From NCBI GenBank assembly GCA_002315745.1, contig DCID01000024.1:1-64000 (forward strand): 64,000 nucleotides of DNA. The letters are read 5' to 3'. Every line of letters starts with the position of its first letter. Position 1 is the stretch's first letter. The notes beneath the pieces are model-generated. The model made no database searches. It saw only the letters and a list, made by a program, of their open reading frames with translations, and was not told where the DNA came from. The position numbers were made by a program, and so were the translations under genes. This document shows positions 57,475-64,000 of the stretch, in pieces. The DNA is from Bacteroidales bacterium UBA1735. GTDB taxonomy: Bacteria; Bacteroidota; Bacteroidia; Bacteroidales; Paludibacteraceae.

Positions 57475-58544
57475 TTAGCCAAGAACTTCTCTACCGCTTC
57501 CGGCAGTGATCCATAGTGTTCACCGCCGGATGCGTTTTTATGCCCTCCGCCATTGAACACCTCGTGGCACATCACATTGACAGGACGATCGCCTTGGCTG
57601 CGCATCGATATCTTGACCTTGATCTTACTACCATTGGCTAACTCCACCTCCGACGGATTGACCTTATCCTCCCGCATGAAACAGGAGTAATAGATGTCCT
57701 TGATCTGCAACGGTAAGTTCACGATGCCTTCTGCATCACCCGACTGGAAATGGAAACGATACAGTTCTTTGCGACTCAGATAAATGAACGCTGTATGGTA
57801 CTCGGGGAAAATGCGCATCTTACTATATAGACAGTAACCCATCAGCCGCATACGATCGGCCTTGTAACTATTGAACACGGCGTTATACACGGCATCCTTG
57901 TTCACGCCTAATCGTACCAAGTCTCCCACTATCTCGTACATCTCTGGGTAGTTACTATTGAACGAGAAATTGCCGGTATCCGTCATCATACCCGTATACA
58001 GACATGTGGCTGTATCTAAGTTCATGGCATCTAACCCCGCTAACTGCTGTATCTGATAAATGAGTCGATACACGATCTCACTGGCACTCGGACTCTCCGC
58101 CAACACGATCTTGATCACCTGCTCCGCTTCGGGCACCGTCTTCTCAGCAACCATCAGATGATGGTCTATCACGATCACCGACTTACCCGCCTTATACTGT
58201 TCCATCATCTTCGTCCCCAACGAACCGATACGATAAGGTTCATTGAAATCGGTGCAGATAATCAGATCCGCTTGTGCCAAACTGGCATCCGCTTGGTCGC
58301 GTTGGGTCTCATAGATAAGGTCTTCCTTCGCCCCAGGCATCCATGCCAAGAAATCAGGAAACGCATTAGGCACAATCACTTGCACCTGCTTACCCTGTTG
58401 TAGCAGCCATTGCCGCATACCTAAGGACGAACCCATCGCGTCCCCATCGGGAGACATATGGGTCAACACCACTATACGCTGAGCCGACTGTACCGCCGCC
58501 CACACGCGTTCAACCACTGACTTTTCTATCTTATCCGTTATCAT
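57447..58544 (-). CDS. DHH family phosphoesterase (NrnA-like)
   Basis: The 365-residue protein has the DHH-family motifs THMSPDGDAMGSSLG, CTDFNEP, VIVIDHHL and DTGNFSFNSN, and the DHHA1 motif GGGHKNASGG near the end. NrnA-type enzymes degrade short oligoribonucleotides and 3'-phosphoadenosine 5'-phosphate in the cytoplasm. The ATG at 58544 follows the promoter; the longer frame is excluded. Confidence 0.94.
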   Translation of the reverse strand: MITDKIEKSVVERVWAAVQSAQRIVVLTHMSPDGDAMGSSLGMRQWLLQQGKQVQVIVPNAFPDFLAWMPGAKEDLIYETQRDQADASLAQADLIICTDFNEPYRIGSLGTKMMEQYKAGKSVIVIDHHLMVAEKTVPEAEQVIKIVLAESPSASEIVYRLIYQIQQLAGLDAMNLDTATCLYTGMMTDTGNFSFNSNYPEMYEIVGDLVRLGVNKDAVYNAVFNSYKADRMRLMGYCLYSKMRIFPEYHTAFIYLSRKELYRFHFQSGDAEGIVNLPLQIKDIYYSCFMREDKVNPSEVELANGSKIKVKISMRSQGDRPVNVMCHEVFNGGGHKNASGGEHYGSLPEAVEKFLANYPKYFKKD

Positions 58545-58560
58545 ATTGTTCAATTTTGTG

Positions 58561-58592
58561 CAAAAGTACTGCTTTTTTTTGAGATATGCAAG
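58561..58592 (-). promoter_or_regulatory. Promoter of the DHH phosphoesterase gene
   Basis: Minus strand -33 CTTG (one mismatch, 58589-58592), 20-base spacer with an A8 tract, -7 TACTTTTG (58561-58568). Confidence 0.75.
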
Positions 58593-58651
58593 AATCGTCA
58601 AGATTTTTTCGGGATTTTTGTCAAATACAGGTTACTTTTTTGTAGAAAAAT

Positions 58652-58682
58652 TTTGCCATATCAAAAAAATATACTACCTTTG
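58652..58682 (+). promoter_or_regulatory. Promoter of the btuB operon
   Basis: -33 TTTG (58652-58655), 19-base spacer with CATATC and an A-tract, -7 TACCTTTG (58675-58682). Transcription would start at the riboswitch. Confidence 0.8.
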
Positions 58683-58687
58683 CACTC

Positions 58688-58830
58688 GCAATTGGTAATG
58701 GAAGCAGGTGTAATTCCTGCACAGACCCGCTGCTGTGATTCTCATTAGGATCGTATTGGCATCTTAAGTCACTGGTTTTCACTGGGAAGGCTACAATACG
58801 GAACTGAGATAAGTCAGAAGACAACCTCTT
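58688..58830 (+). ncRNA. Cobalamin riboswitch
   Basis: The leader of btuB has the cobalamin aptamer signatures in order: GGAAGCAGGTGTAATTCCTG, CACAGACCCGCTGCTGTGA, CACTGGTTTTCACTGGGAAG and AAGTCAGAAGAC. Binding of adenosylcobalamin shuts down expression of the downstream uptake genes. No terminator follows, so control is probably at translation. Ends are approximate. Confidence 0.92.
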
Positions 58831-58864
58831 GCACACTTTATCGTCCTCGTGGTATAGGATAATA

Positions 58865-60889
58865 ATGAGTAAACGCAACCTATTCATACTGACTTTTGCA
58901 CTTACGTGTATCTCTGCTTTCCCTCTGTCGAATGCCGAGATAGACTCTATTTCCCGTCAGTTTGAGTTAGACGAGGTAGTGGTTAGTAGCACCACCACTA
59001 CTCCTCACTCCGTCTCGATGCAAACCCTGGATGGACAAGCCCTTCAAACCCTCAATGTTCACTCCGTCGCCGACGCACTGCGCCATTTTTCGGGCGTACA
59101 GATCAAGGACTACGGCGGCGTAGGTGGACTCAAAACCATCGACATCCGCGCTATGGGTAGTCATCACCTCGGCGTCTTCTACGACGGCATAGAGATAGGT
59201 AATGCACAGAACGGGACGGTCGATCTCGGCAAGTTCTCCCTCGAGAACGTCGAATCGTTGGCACTCTTCCATGGCCAGCGAAACGAGATCTTCCAACCCG
59301 CCAAAGATTTCTCTTCTGCCAGCGCCTTATATATACGCACGCGTCGCCCGCAGTTCGCTGACGGACAGACCTTCCATATCGTCGCTACCATGAAAGCGGG
59401 TGCTTTCGGTGTTGCCAACCCTTCCCTACTCTACGAACAACGTCTGACCGATAACCTCCATCTCAGCCTCAATGCCGAATATGCGTATGCTACCGGGCGC
59501 TACCATTTTACTATCAACCACTACACACAGGACGGCACCCTGGCGTGGGACACCACAGGTGTTCGTCAGAATGGGGACATCCAGTCTATCCGCGCCGAAG
59601 TAGGATTATTTGGTTACCTGCCACAAGGCAAATGGCACCTCAAAGGTTATTACTACCAGTCGGAACGAGGTATCCCTCGCGCTATCATCCGTAATGTATG
59701 GACAACGGATCAACGCCAATGGGATCGTAACGCCTTCGTGCAAACGAACTTCACCAACACTTGGAACTGCTATTCGCTGCAAGTCAATGCTAAATATAGC
59801 AACGACTACCTCCGCTACCTCAATCCCGACACCACCGCCGTCTATATCGATCACTCCTACTTGCAGCAGGAGGTCTATCTCTCCCTCGCCAACCGATGGA
59901 CACTCTTCCATTGGTGGGACTTAGCACTCAGTGCCGACTATATCTACAACCACCTCGATGCCAATCAATATGGGGCAACGAACCACGACCGCCATACCGA
60001 ACTCATTGTCGCTGCCACCGATTTTCATTATAAATGGTTGATGGCACAAGCATCGGTATTGGGTACCTTCGTACAGGATGTGAGTCAGACCGCGAATGTG
60101 TCACCCGCCGCAACACTACGGGTACAACCTTATCTGCCTGAACAGTTATATATACAGGCTTTCTATAAGCAGAGTTTTCGTATGCCCACTTTCAATGAAC
60201 TGTACTATACCGATGGCGGCATATCGAACTTGAAGCCGGAAGATGCCCGTCAGTATGATCTGGGGGTAGAATACCAAAAAAGGTGGCAGATTACAGATCA
60301 CAGGTCGCAGAAGTTAGATATCGACCTACAAGCCAAAGTCGATGGGTACTTCAATCAAGTGAGCAATAAGATTGTGGCTATCCCCAAAGGGAACACCCAA
60401 TATCGATGGCAGATGATGAACCTCGGGTATGTCGAAATGGGAGGCGTAGACATCAACGCCAGTGTGCATTGTGCATGGTCAACCGTCCACCTAACTGCCT
60501 CCGGCACATACAGTTACCAACGCGCTATGGACAAGACCAACCCTTATGACCCACTCACCTACAATGGGCAGATTGCCTATACCCCTTGGCATAGTGGTTC
60601 GGCTACCGCCAGTATAGAATGGCACGGATGGCGACTCGGCTATATCTTCAATTATGTCGGAGAACGGTATAGCGCCTCAGCCAATATCGCAGCCAACTAC
60701 GTCGCCCCTTGGGACACACACGATTTGGTACTGTCGTACCAAGTTGGAATACGGAATAAAGACCGCTCCGCGGATCAATTAAAGATAGCGGTGGAGTTAA
60801 ACAATATCGCTAACAAACAATACGAAATAGTGAAGAACTACCCCATGCCAAGCCTGAATGGGAAAGTAGTGATTCAATATACATTATAA
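58865..60889 (+). CDS. btuB: TonB-dependent outer membrane receptor, BtuB type
   Basis: The 674-residue protein has a signal peptide, a TonB-box-like stretch (FELDEVVVSSTTTTP), a plug (VADALRHFSGVQIKDYGGVG, IDIRAMGSHHLGVFYDGIEI) and a 22-strand barrel ending in the aromatic-containing VVIQYTL. The riboswitch upstream and the BtuG-like gene downstream assign it to corrinoid uptake. Residues encoded at 60288-60310 (ITDHRSQ) come from a repeat word, probably in a barrel loop. The ATG at 58865 is the first after the riboswitch. Confidence 0.92.
   Translation: MSKRNLFILTFALTCISAFPLSNAEIDSISRQFELDEVVVSSTTTTPHSVSMQTLDGQALQTLNVHSVADALRHFSGVQIKDYGGVGGLKTIDIRAMGSHHLGVFYDGIEIGNAQNGTVDLGKFSLENVESLALFHGQRNEIFQPAKDFSSASALYIRTRRPQFADGQTFHIVATMKAGAFGVANPSLLYEQRLTDNLHLSLNAEYAYATGRYHFTINHYTQDGTLAWDTTGVRQNGDIQSIRAEVGLFGYLPQGKWHLKGYYYQSERGIPRAIIRNVWTTDQRQWDRNAFVQTNFTNTWNCYSLQVNAKYSNDYLRYLNPDTTAVYIDHSYLQQEVYLSLANRWTLFHWWDLALSADYIYNHLDANQYGATNHDRHTELIVAATDFHYKWLMAQASVLGTFVQDVSQTANVSPAATLRVQPYLPEQLYIQAFYKQSFRMPTFNELYYTDGGISNLKPEDARQYDLGVEYQKRWQITDHRSQKLDIDLQAKVDGYFNQVSNKIVAIPKGNTQYRWQMMNLGYVEMGGVDINASVHCAWSTVHLTASGTYSYQRAMDKTNPYDPLTYNGQIAYTPWHSGSATASIEWHGWRLGYIFNYVGERYSASANIAANYVAPWDTHDLVLSYQVGIRNKDRSADQLKIAVELNNIANKQYEIVKNYPMPSLNGKVVIQYTL
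60288..60310. repeat. Degenerate ATTACAGATCACAGGTCGCAG word in btuB
   Basis: A short imperfect repeat encodes ITDHRSQ in an extracellular or periplasmic loop of the barrel. It matches the style of 7108-7140 and 28758-28791. Confidence 0.5.
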
Positions 60890-60902
60890 AAAAGTTAAAA
60901 GT

Positions 60903-62012
60903 ATGAAACACCCATTTTTAGTATTAGCAGGAGTAAGCCTGCTATTAAGTGCCTGCACGCAGTCACCCATTGATCCCAACGAGCAATATGTCACGCCTAT
61001 CAAAGGTCTGCACGGTATGTATCTTCTCAACGAGGGCGGATACAACATGAACAATGCATCGTTAGACTACCTCGATTTTGAGACAGGTCTATACACGCTC
61101 AATCGCTTCACATCGGTTAATCCCACGATCATTCAAGGTTTGGGCGATGTCGGCAACGACATCTTAGTATATGGTGCCAAGACCTATATCGTCGTCAATG
61201 GTTCCAATCTCGTCGAAGTGATCCACACCCACTCCGCCCAACACCTCGCTGCCATCACCATCCCCAATGGTCGTCGCTTATGCGCAGGCAACGGCGCTAT
61301 CTATGTCACATCCTACGCCGGACGTGTCATAGACACCCAGCATCAGTTAGGAAATGTGCTCCGTATCGACACCACCTCCCTCACCGTCACTGACACCTGC
61401 GAGGTCGGATACCAACCCGAAGGTATGGCAATCGTCGGCAATAACCTCTATGTCGCTAACTCGGGCGGTTATGTGGGTATGAACACCGGTCAATACGATA
61501 ATCGTCTATCCGTCATCGACTTATCCACTTTCACGCTCACCAAGCACCTCACCATTGCCCCTAACCTACAAGATCTACTGGTGGACAGCCGTAATACCCT
61601 ATGGATAGCCTCGTCGGGTAACTATAACGACACGGTCTCTAACCTCTACTCCCTCGATGCTACCGCCTCCTCCCCTACCATCACCTCGCATGGTATAGGT
61701 GTCACGAAGATGGTGATGAGCAATGATACCCTACTCTTTTACAACACCACCTACGACGCAAACTGGAACCCCACCACGGAGTTCTTCCGTCTCGCTACCG
61801 CTACCGACCAACTCCTCCCCCTTTCACTCTCACTCTCCCTCACGCAACCCTACGCCATAACCGTCAATCCTGTTAGCCACCAGATATATGTGGCAGACGC
61901 CGGAGATTATGTCAATCCCGGCACGCTGCACTGTTTCACTCCCACCGGCACGCATGTTTGGCAACTCCGCACCGGTGTCGTACCAGGGCACTTCGCCTTC
62001 GTCCTCAACTAA
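60903..62012 (+). CDS. btuG: BtuG-like surface lipoprotein (beta-propeller)
   Basis: The 369-residue protein has a lipobox (LLLSAC, Cys at 18), and a seven-bladed propeller of YncE/DUF5074 type (GMYLLNEGGYNMNNASLDY, then VYGAKTYIVVNGSNLVEVIH). BtuG captures corrinoids at the cell surface and passes them to BtuB in gut Bacteroides. The gene is 13 bases after btuB. LPLSLSLSLTQ near the C-terminus is encoded by TCACTC hexamers at 61821-61842. Confidence 0.82.
   Translation: MKHPFLVLAGVSLLLSACTQSPIDPNEQYVTPIKGLHGMYLLNEGGYNMNNASLDYLDFETGLYTLNRFTSVNPTIIQGLGDVGNDILVYGAKTYIVVNGSNLVEVIHTHSAQHLAAITIPNGRRLCAGNGAIYVTSYAGRVIDTQHQLGNVLRIDTTSLTVTDTCEVGYQPEGMAIVGNNLYVANSGGYVGMNTGQYDNRLSVIDLSTFTLTKHLTIAPNLQDLLVDSRNTLWIASSGNYNDTVSNLYSLDATASSPTITSHGIGVTKMVMSNDTLLFYNTTYDANWNPTTEFFRLATATDQLLPLSLSLSLTQPYAITVNPVSHQIYVADAGDYVNPGTLHCFTPTGTHVWQLRTGVVPGHFAFVLN
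61821..61842. repeat. TTTCACTCTCACTCTCCC word in btuG
   Basis: A hexamer array of the same family as 7374-7396 and 20711-20764 encodes the LSLSLSLT segment between propeller blades. Confidence 0.6.
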
Positions 62013-62093
62013 AAACCTAGAAAACCTAGAAAATCTAGAACATCTAGAACATCTAGAACATCTAGAACACCTAGAACATCTAGAACATCTAGA
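62013..62093. repeat. 9-bp tandem repeat with CTAG (AACATCTAG)
   Basis: Nine consecutive nine-base units (AAAACCTAG, AACATCTAG, AACACCTAG) fill the gap after btuG, ending in an A-run. It is the non-coding member of the CTAG nonamer family seen in dnaX and ftsK. Confidence 0.9.
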
Positions 62094-62130
62094 AAAAAAA
62101 ACGAGCACCTTCACAGATGCTCGTTTTTCT
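62094..62130. terminator. Bidirectional terminator between btuG and mutB
   Basis: AACGAGCA pairs with TGCTCGTT across a 10-base loop (62100-62125), with an A9 run on one side and T5 on the other, so it can end both convergent transcripts. Confidence 0.88.
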
Positions 62131-62148
62131 TACTGGGTCTGACCCCTA

Positions 62149-64000
62149 TTATTGCAACAGCAACTCCATCACGGTCTTGGCGCTGCGAGCAACGCTGGAA
62201 CCCGGGCCAAAAATGGCGGCTACACCTGCTTTATACAGGAATTCGTAGTCCTGTGCAGGGATGACACCACCGGCGGTAACCATGATATCGGGACGTCCAA
62301 GTTTCTTCAACTCTTCGATCACCTGAGGCACTAAGGTCTTGTGACCTGCTGCCAAAGAGGATACACCCAATACGTGTACATCGTTCTCCACGGCTTGCTT
62401 AGCAGCCTCGGCTGGTGTTTGGAACAAGGGTCCCATATCCACATCGAAACCGCAATCGGCATAACCCGTTGCTACGACTTTAGCACCACGGTCGTGTCCG
62501 TCTTGACCCATCTTAGCGATCATGATACGGGGTTGACGACCCTCTTTCTTCGCAAACTCTGCGGTGAGACGCGCAGCTTCCTGGAAGTCCGCATCATTCG
62601 TTGTACCTGCTTTATACACGCCTGAAATAGTTCTAATAGTTGCTTTATAACGTCCAACCACTTGCTCGCAAGCGTCGGAGATCTCGCCTAATGAAGCACG
62701 CAGACCTGCTGCCTTGACAGCGAGTGCGAGGAGGTTCTCACCTTTCTTACCATCTGCCCATGCTTGAACAGAAGCGGTGATCTCCTTCAATGCTGCTTGA
62801 ACGGCTTTCTCGTCGCGGTTAGCACGGAGTTGAGCGAGACGCTCTACTTGCTCCTTGCGAACTGCCGTGTTATCTACTTCGAGGATATCAATAGGATCTT
62901 CGTGGTCGAGACGGCACTCGTTCACACCGATGATCTTCTGACTACCCGAGTCAATACGAGCCTGTGTACGTGCAGCCGCTTCCTCGATACGCATCTTAGG
63001 AATACCGGTTTCGATAGCCGCAGCCATACCGCCTAATTTCTCGATCTCTTGGATATGTGCCCAAGCCTTATCCATGATCTCCTTAGTCAGAGCCTCTACA
63101 TAGTACGAACCTGCCCATGGATCAATCTGTTTGCAGACCTTCGTCTCCTCTTGGATATAGATCTGGGTGTTACGTGCAATACGTGCCGAGAAATCGGTTG
63201 GCAACGCAATAGCCTCATCCAGCGCGTTGGTGTGCAAGGACTGAGTGTGACCCAGAGCAGCCCCCATCGCTTCGATACAAGTACGACCCACGTTGTTATA
63301 CGGATCTTGCTCGGTCAGTGACCAACCCGAAGTCTGGCAGTGAGTACGCAGTGCCATCGATTTAGGATTCTTAGCACCGAAACTCTTCACAATCTTAGCC
63401 CACAACATACGACCTGCACGCATCTTGGCAATCTCCATGAAGTGGTTCATACCGATTGCCCAGAAGAAACTCAAACGTGGAGCGAACGTGTCCACACTCA
63501 TACCTGCGTTCACACCGGCACGAAGGTACTCCATACCATCTGCTAAGGTGTAAGCGAGTTCAATATCCGCGGTTGCACCTGCCTCTTGCATGTGGTAACC
63601 GGAGATAGAGATGGAGTTGAACTTAGGCATGTTCTGCGATGTATATTCGAAGATATCAGCAATGATCTTCATCGAGAACTTAGGAGGATAGATGTAGGTA
63701 TTACGCACCATGAACTCCTTCAAGATATCGTTCTGGATCGTACCAGCCATCTCTTCGAGCGAAGCACCCTGCTCCAAACCAGCGTTGATGTAGAACGCCA
63801 GGATAGGCAGTACGGCACCGTTCATCGTCATCGAAACGGACATCTTGTTCAAAGGAATACCTGCGAACAGCACTTTCATGTCCTCGAGCGAGCAGATGGA
63901 TACACCGGCTTTTCCGACGTCACCGACTACACGCATGTTATCGGCATTATAGCCACGGTGAGTAGGCAGGTCGAAGGCTACGGACAGACCTTTCTGACCC
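62149..64000 (-). CDS. mutB: Methylmalonyl-CoA mutase large subunit (partial)
   Basis: The frame is open to the right edge, where it reads GQKGLSVAFDLPTHRGYNAD, so the start lies beyond 64000. The visible 617 residues hold the substrate barrel (KMSVSMTMNGAVLPILAFY, CQTSGWSLTEQDPYNNVGRT) and the B12-binding domain with DGHDRGAKVV (the cobalt-binding H), VLGVSSLAAGHKTL and TAGGVIPAQDY. It interconverts succinyl-CoA and methylmalonyl-CoA in propionate production. The small subunit gene should lie just upstream, outside the window. Confidence 0.98.
   Translation of the reverse strand, partial: GQKGLSVAFDLPTHRGYNADNMRVVGDVGKAGVSICSLEDMKVLFAGIPLNKMSVSMTMNGAVLPILAFYINAGLEQGASLEEMAGTIQNDILKEFMVRNTYIYPPKFSMKIIADIFEYTSQNMPKFNSISISGYHMQEAGATADIELAYTLADGMEYLRAGVNAGMSVDTFAPRLSFFWAIGMNHFMEIAKMRAGRMLWAKIVKSFGAKNPKSMALRTHCQTSGWSLTEQDPYNNVGRTCIEAMGAALGHTQSLHTNALDEAIALPTDFSARIARNTQIYIQEETKVCKQIDPWAGSYYVEALTKEIMDKAWAHIQEIEKLGGMAAAIETGIPKMRIEEAAARTQARIDSGSQKIIGVNECRLDHEDPIDILEVDNTAVRKEQVERLAQLRANRDEKAVQAALKEITASVQAWADGKKGENLLALAVKAAGLRASLGEISDACEQVVGRYKATIRTISGVYKAGTTNDADFQEAARLTAEFAKKEGRQPRIMIAKMGQDGHDRGAKVVATGYADCGFDVDMGPLFQTPAEAAKQAVENDVHVLGVSSLAAGHKTLVPQVIEELKKLGRPDIMVTAGGVIPAQDYEFLYKAGVAAIFGPGSSVARSAKTVMELLLQ

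Noticed and set aside
58565..58650. Second riboswitch or leader on the DHH side of the divergent region
   Set aside because: The sequence between the two divergent promoters is only AT-rich spacer with no conserved aptamer motif.
62013..62093. Short regular repeats considered as a CRISPR array
   Set aside because: Units are nine bases with no spacers, and there are no cas genes nearby. The same applies to the arrays in dnaX and ftsK.

Overview
The window comes from an anaerobic member of the Bacteroidetes, most likely order Bacteroidales. The evidence is a set of promoters of the Bacteroidetes type (TTTG at -33, TAnnTTTG at -7, spacer 19-20), few Shine-Dalgarno sequences, an Rnf complex, a membrane pyrophosphatase, B12-dependent methylmalonyl-CoA mutase, rubrerythrin and a BtuB/BtuG pair. 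Genus and species cannot be named from sequence reading alone. No rRNA, tRNA, CRISPR array or insertion sequence was seen.

Layout. (1) 1-1300: the tail of an unknown gene with a terminator, a YafQ-type toxin-antitoxin pair whose promoter carries a 20-bp palindrome, and a second orphan copy of that palindrome region. (2) 1302-3304: a SIR2-like gene and an AbiH-like gene, probable anti-phage functions, the latter overlapping the last gene of the surface-polysaccharide operon. (3) 3301-15796, minus strand: a polysaccharide operon headed by a Wzt-type ABC ATPase, followed by glycosyltransferases, a TupA-like ATP-grasp protein, a nucleotide-sugar dehydrogenase, an acyltransferase, a beta-propeller protein and a GNAT enzyme. 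Several genes are visibly AT-richer than the surroundings. (4) 15797-19672: a plastic stretch with GxxExxY, RhuM and AAA_14/DUF4143 genes, repeated promoter blocks and two intergenic elements with terminal inverted repeats. (5) 19676-27296: transglutaminase-like protein, rubrerythrin, and the operon dnaA-dnaX-ygiQ-M23 peptidase. A candidate oriC lies upstream of dnaA. (6) 27619-39217, minus strand: one tightly packed unit of ten genes (small membrane protein, two acyl-CoA synthetases, coaX, small secreted protein, gcvP, two YitT proteins, amidase, mlaD). (7) 39399-47921: valS with DAHP synthase/chorismate mutase, greA, then hppA-psuK-psuG. (8) 47924-51078: a LolA-like protein and ftsK. (9) 51236-56452: an RseC-like protein and rnfBCDGEA. 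(10) 56484-58544: a frameshifted fucose-isomerase-like gene and a DHH phosphoesterase. (11) 58688-64000: cobalamin riboswitch, btuB, btuG, and the 5'-truncated mutB.

How the genes connect. Rnf and the pyrophosphatase are both ion pumps, fitting a fermentative anaerobe. Propionate/succinate metabolism through MutB needs B12, and the neighbouring riboswitch, receptor and BtuG-like lipoprotein supply it. The most unusual signal is not a gene: at least eight families of short degenerate repeat words (for example 9-bp units carrying CTAG, and TCACTC/TCACTT hexamers) recur at unrelated places, inside genes as in-frame low-complexity segments, in signal peptides, and directly in front of start codons.
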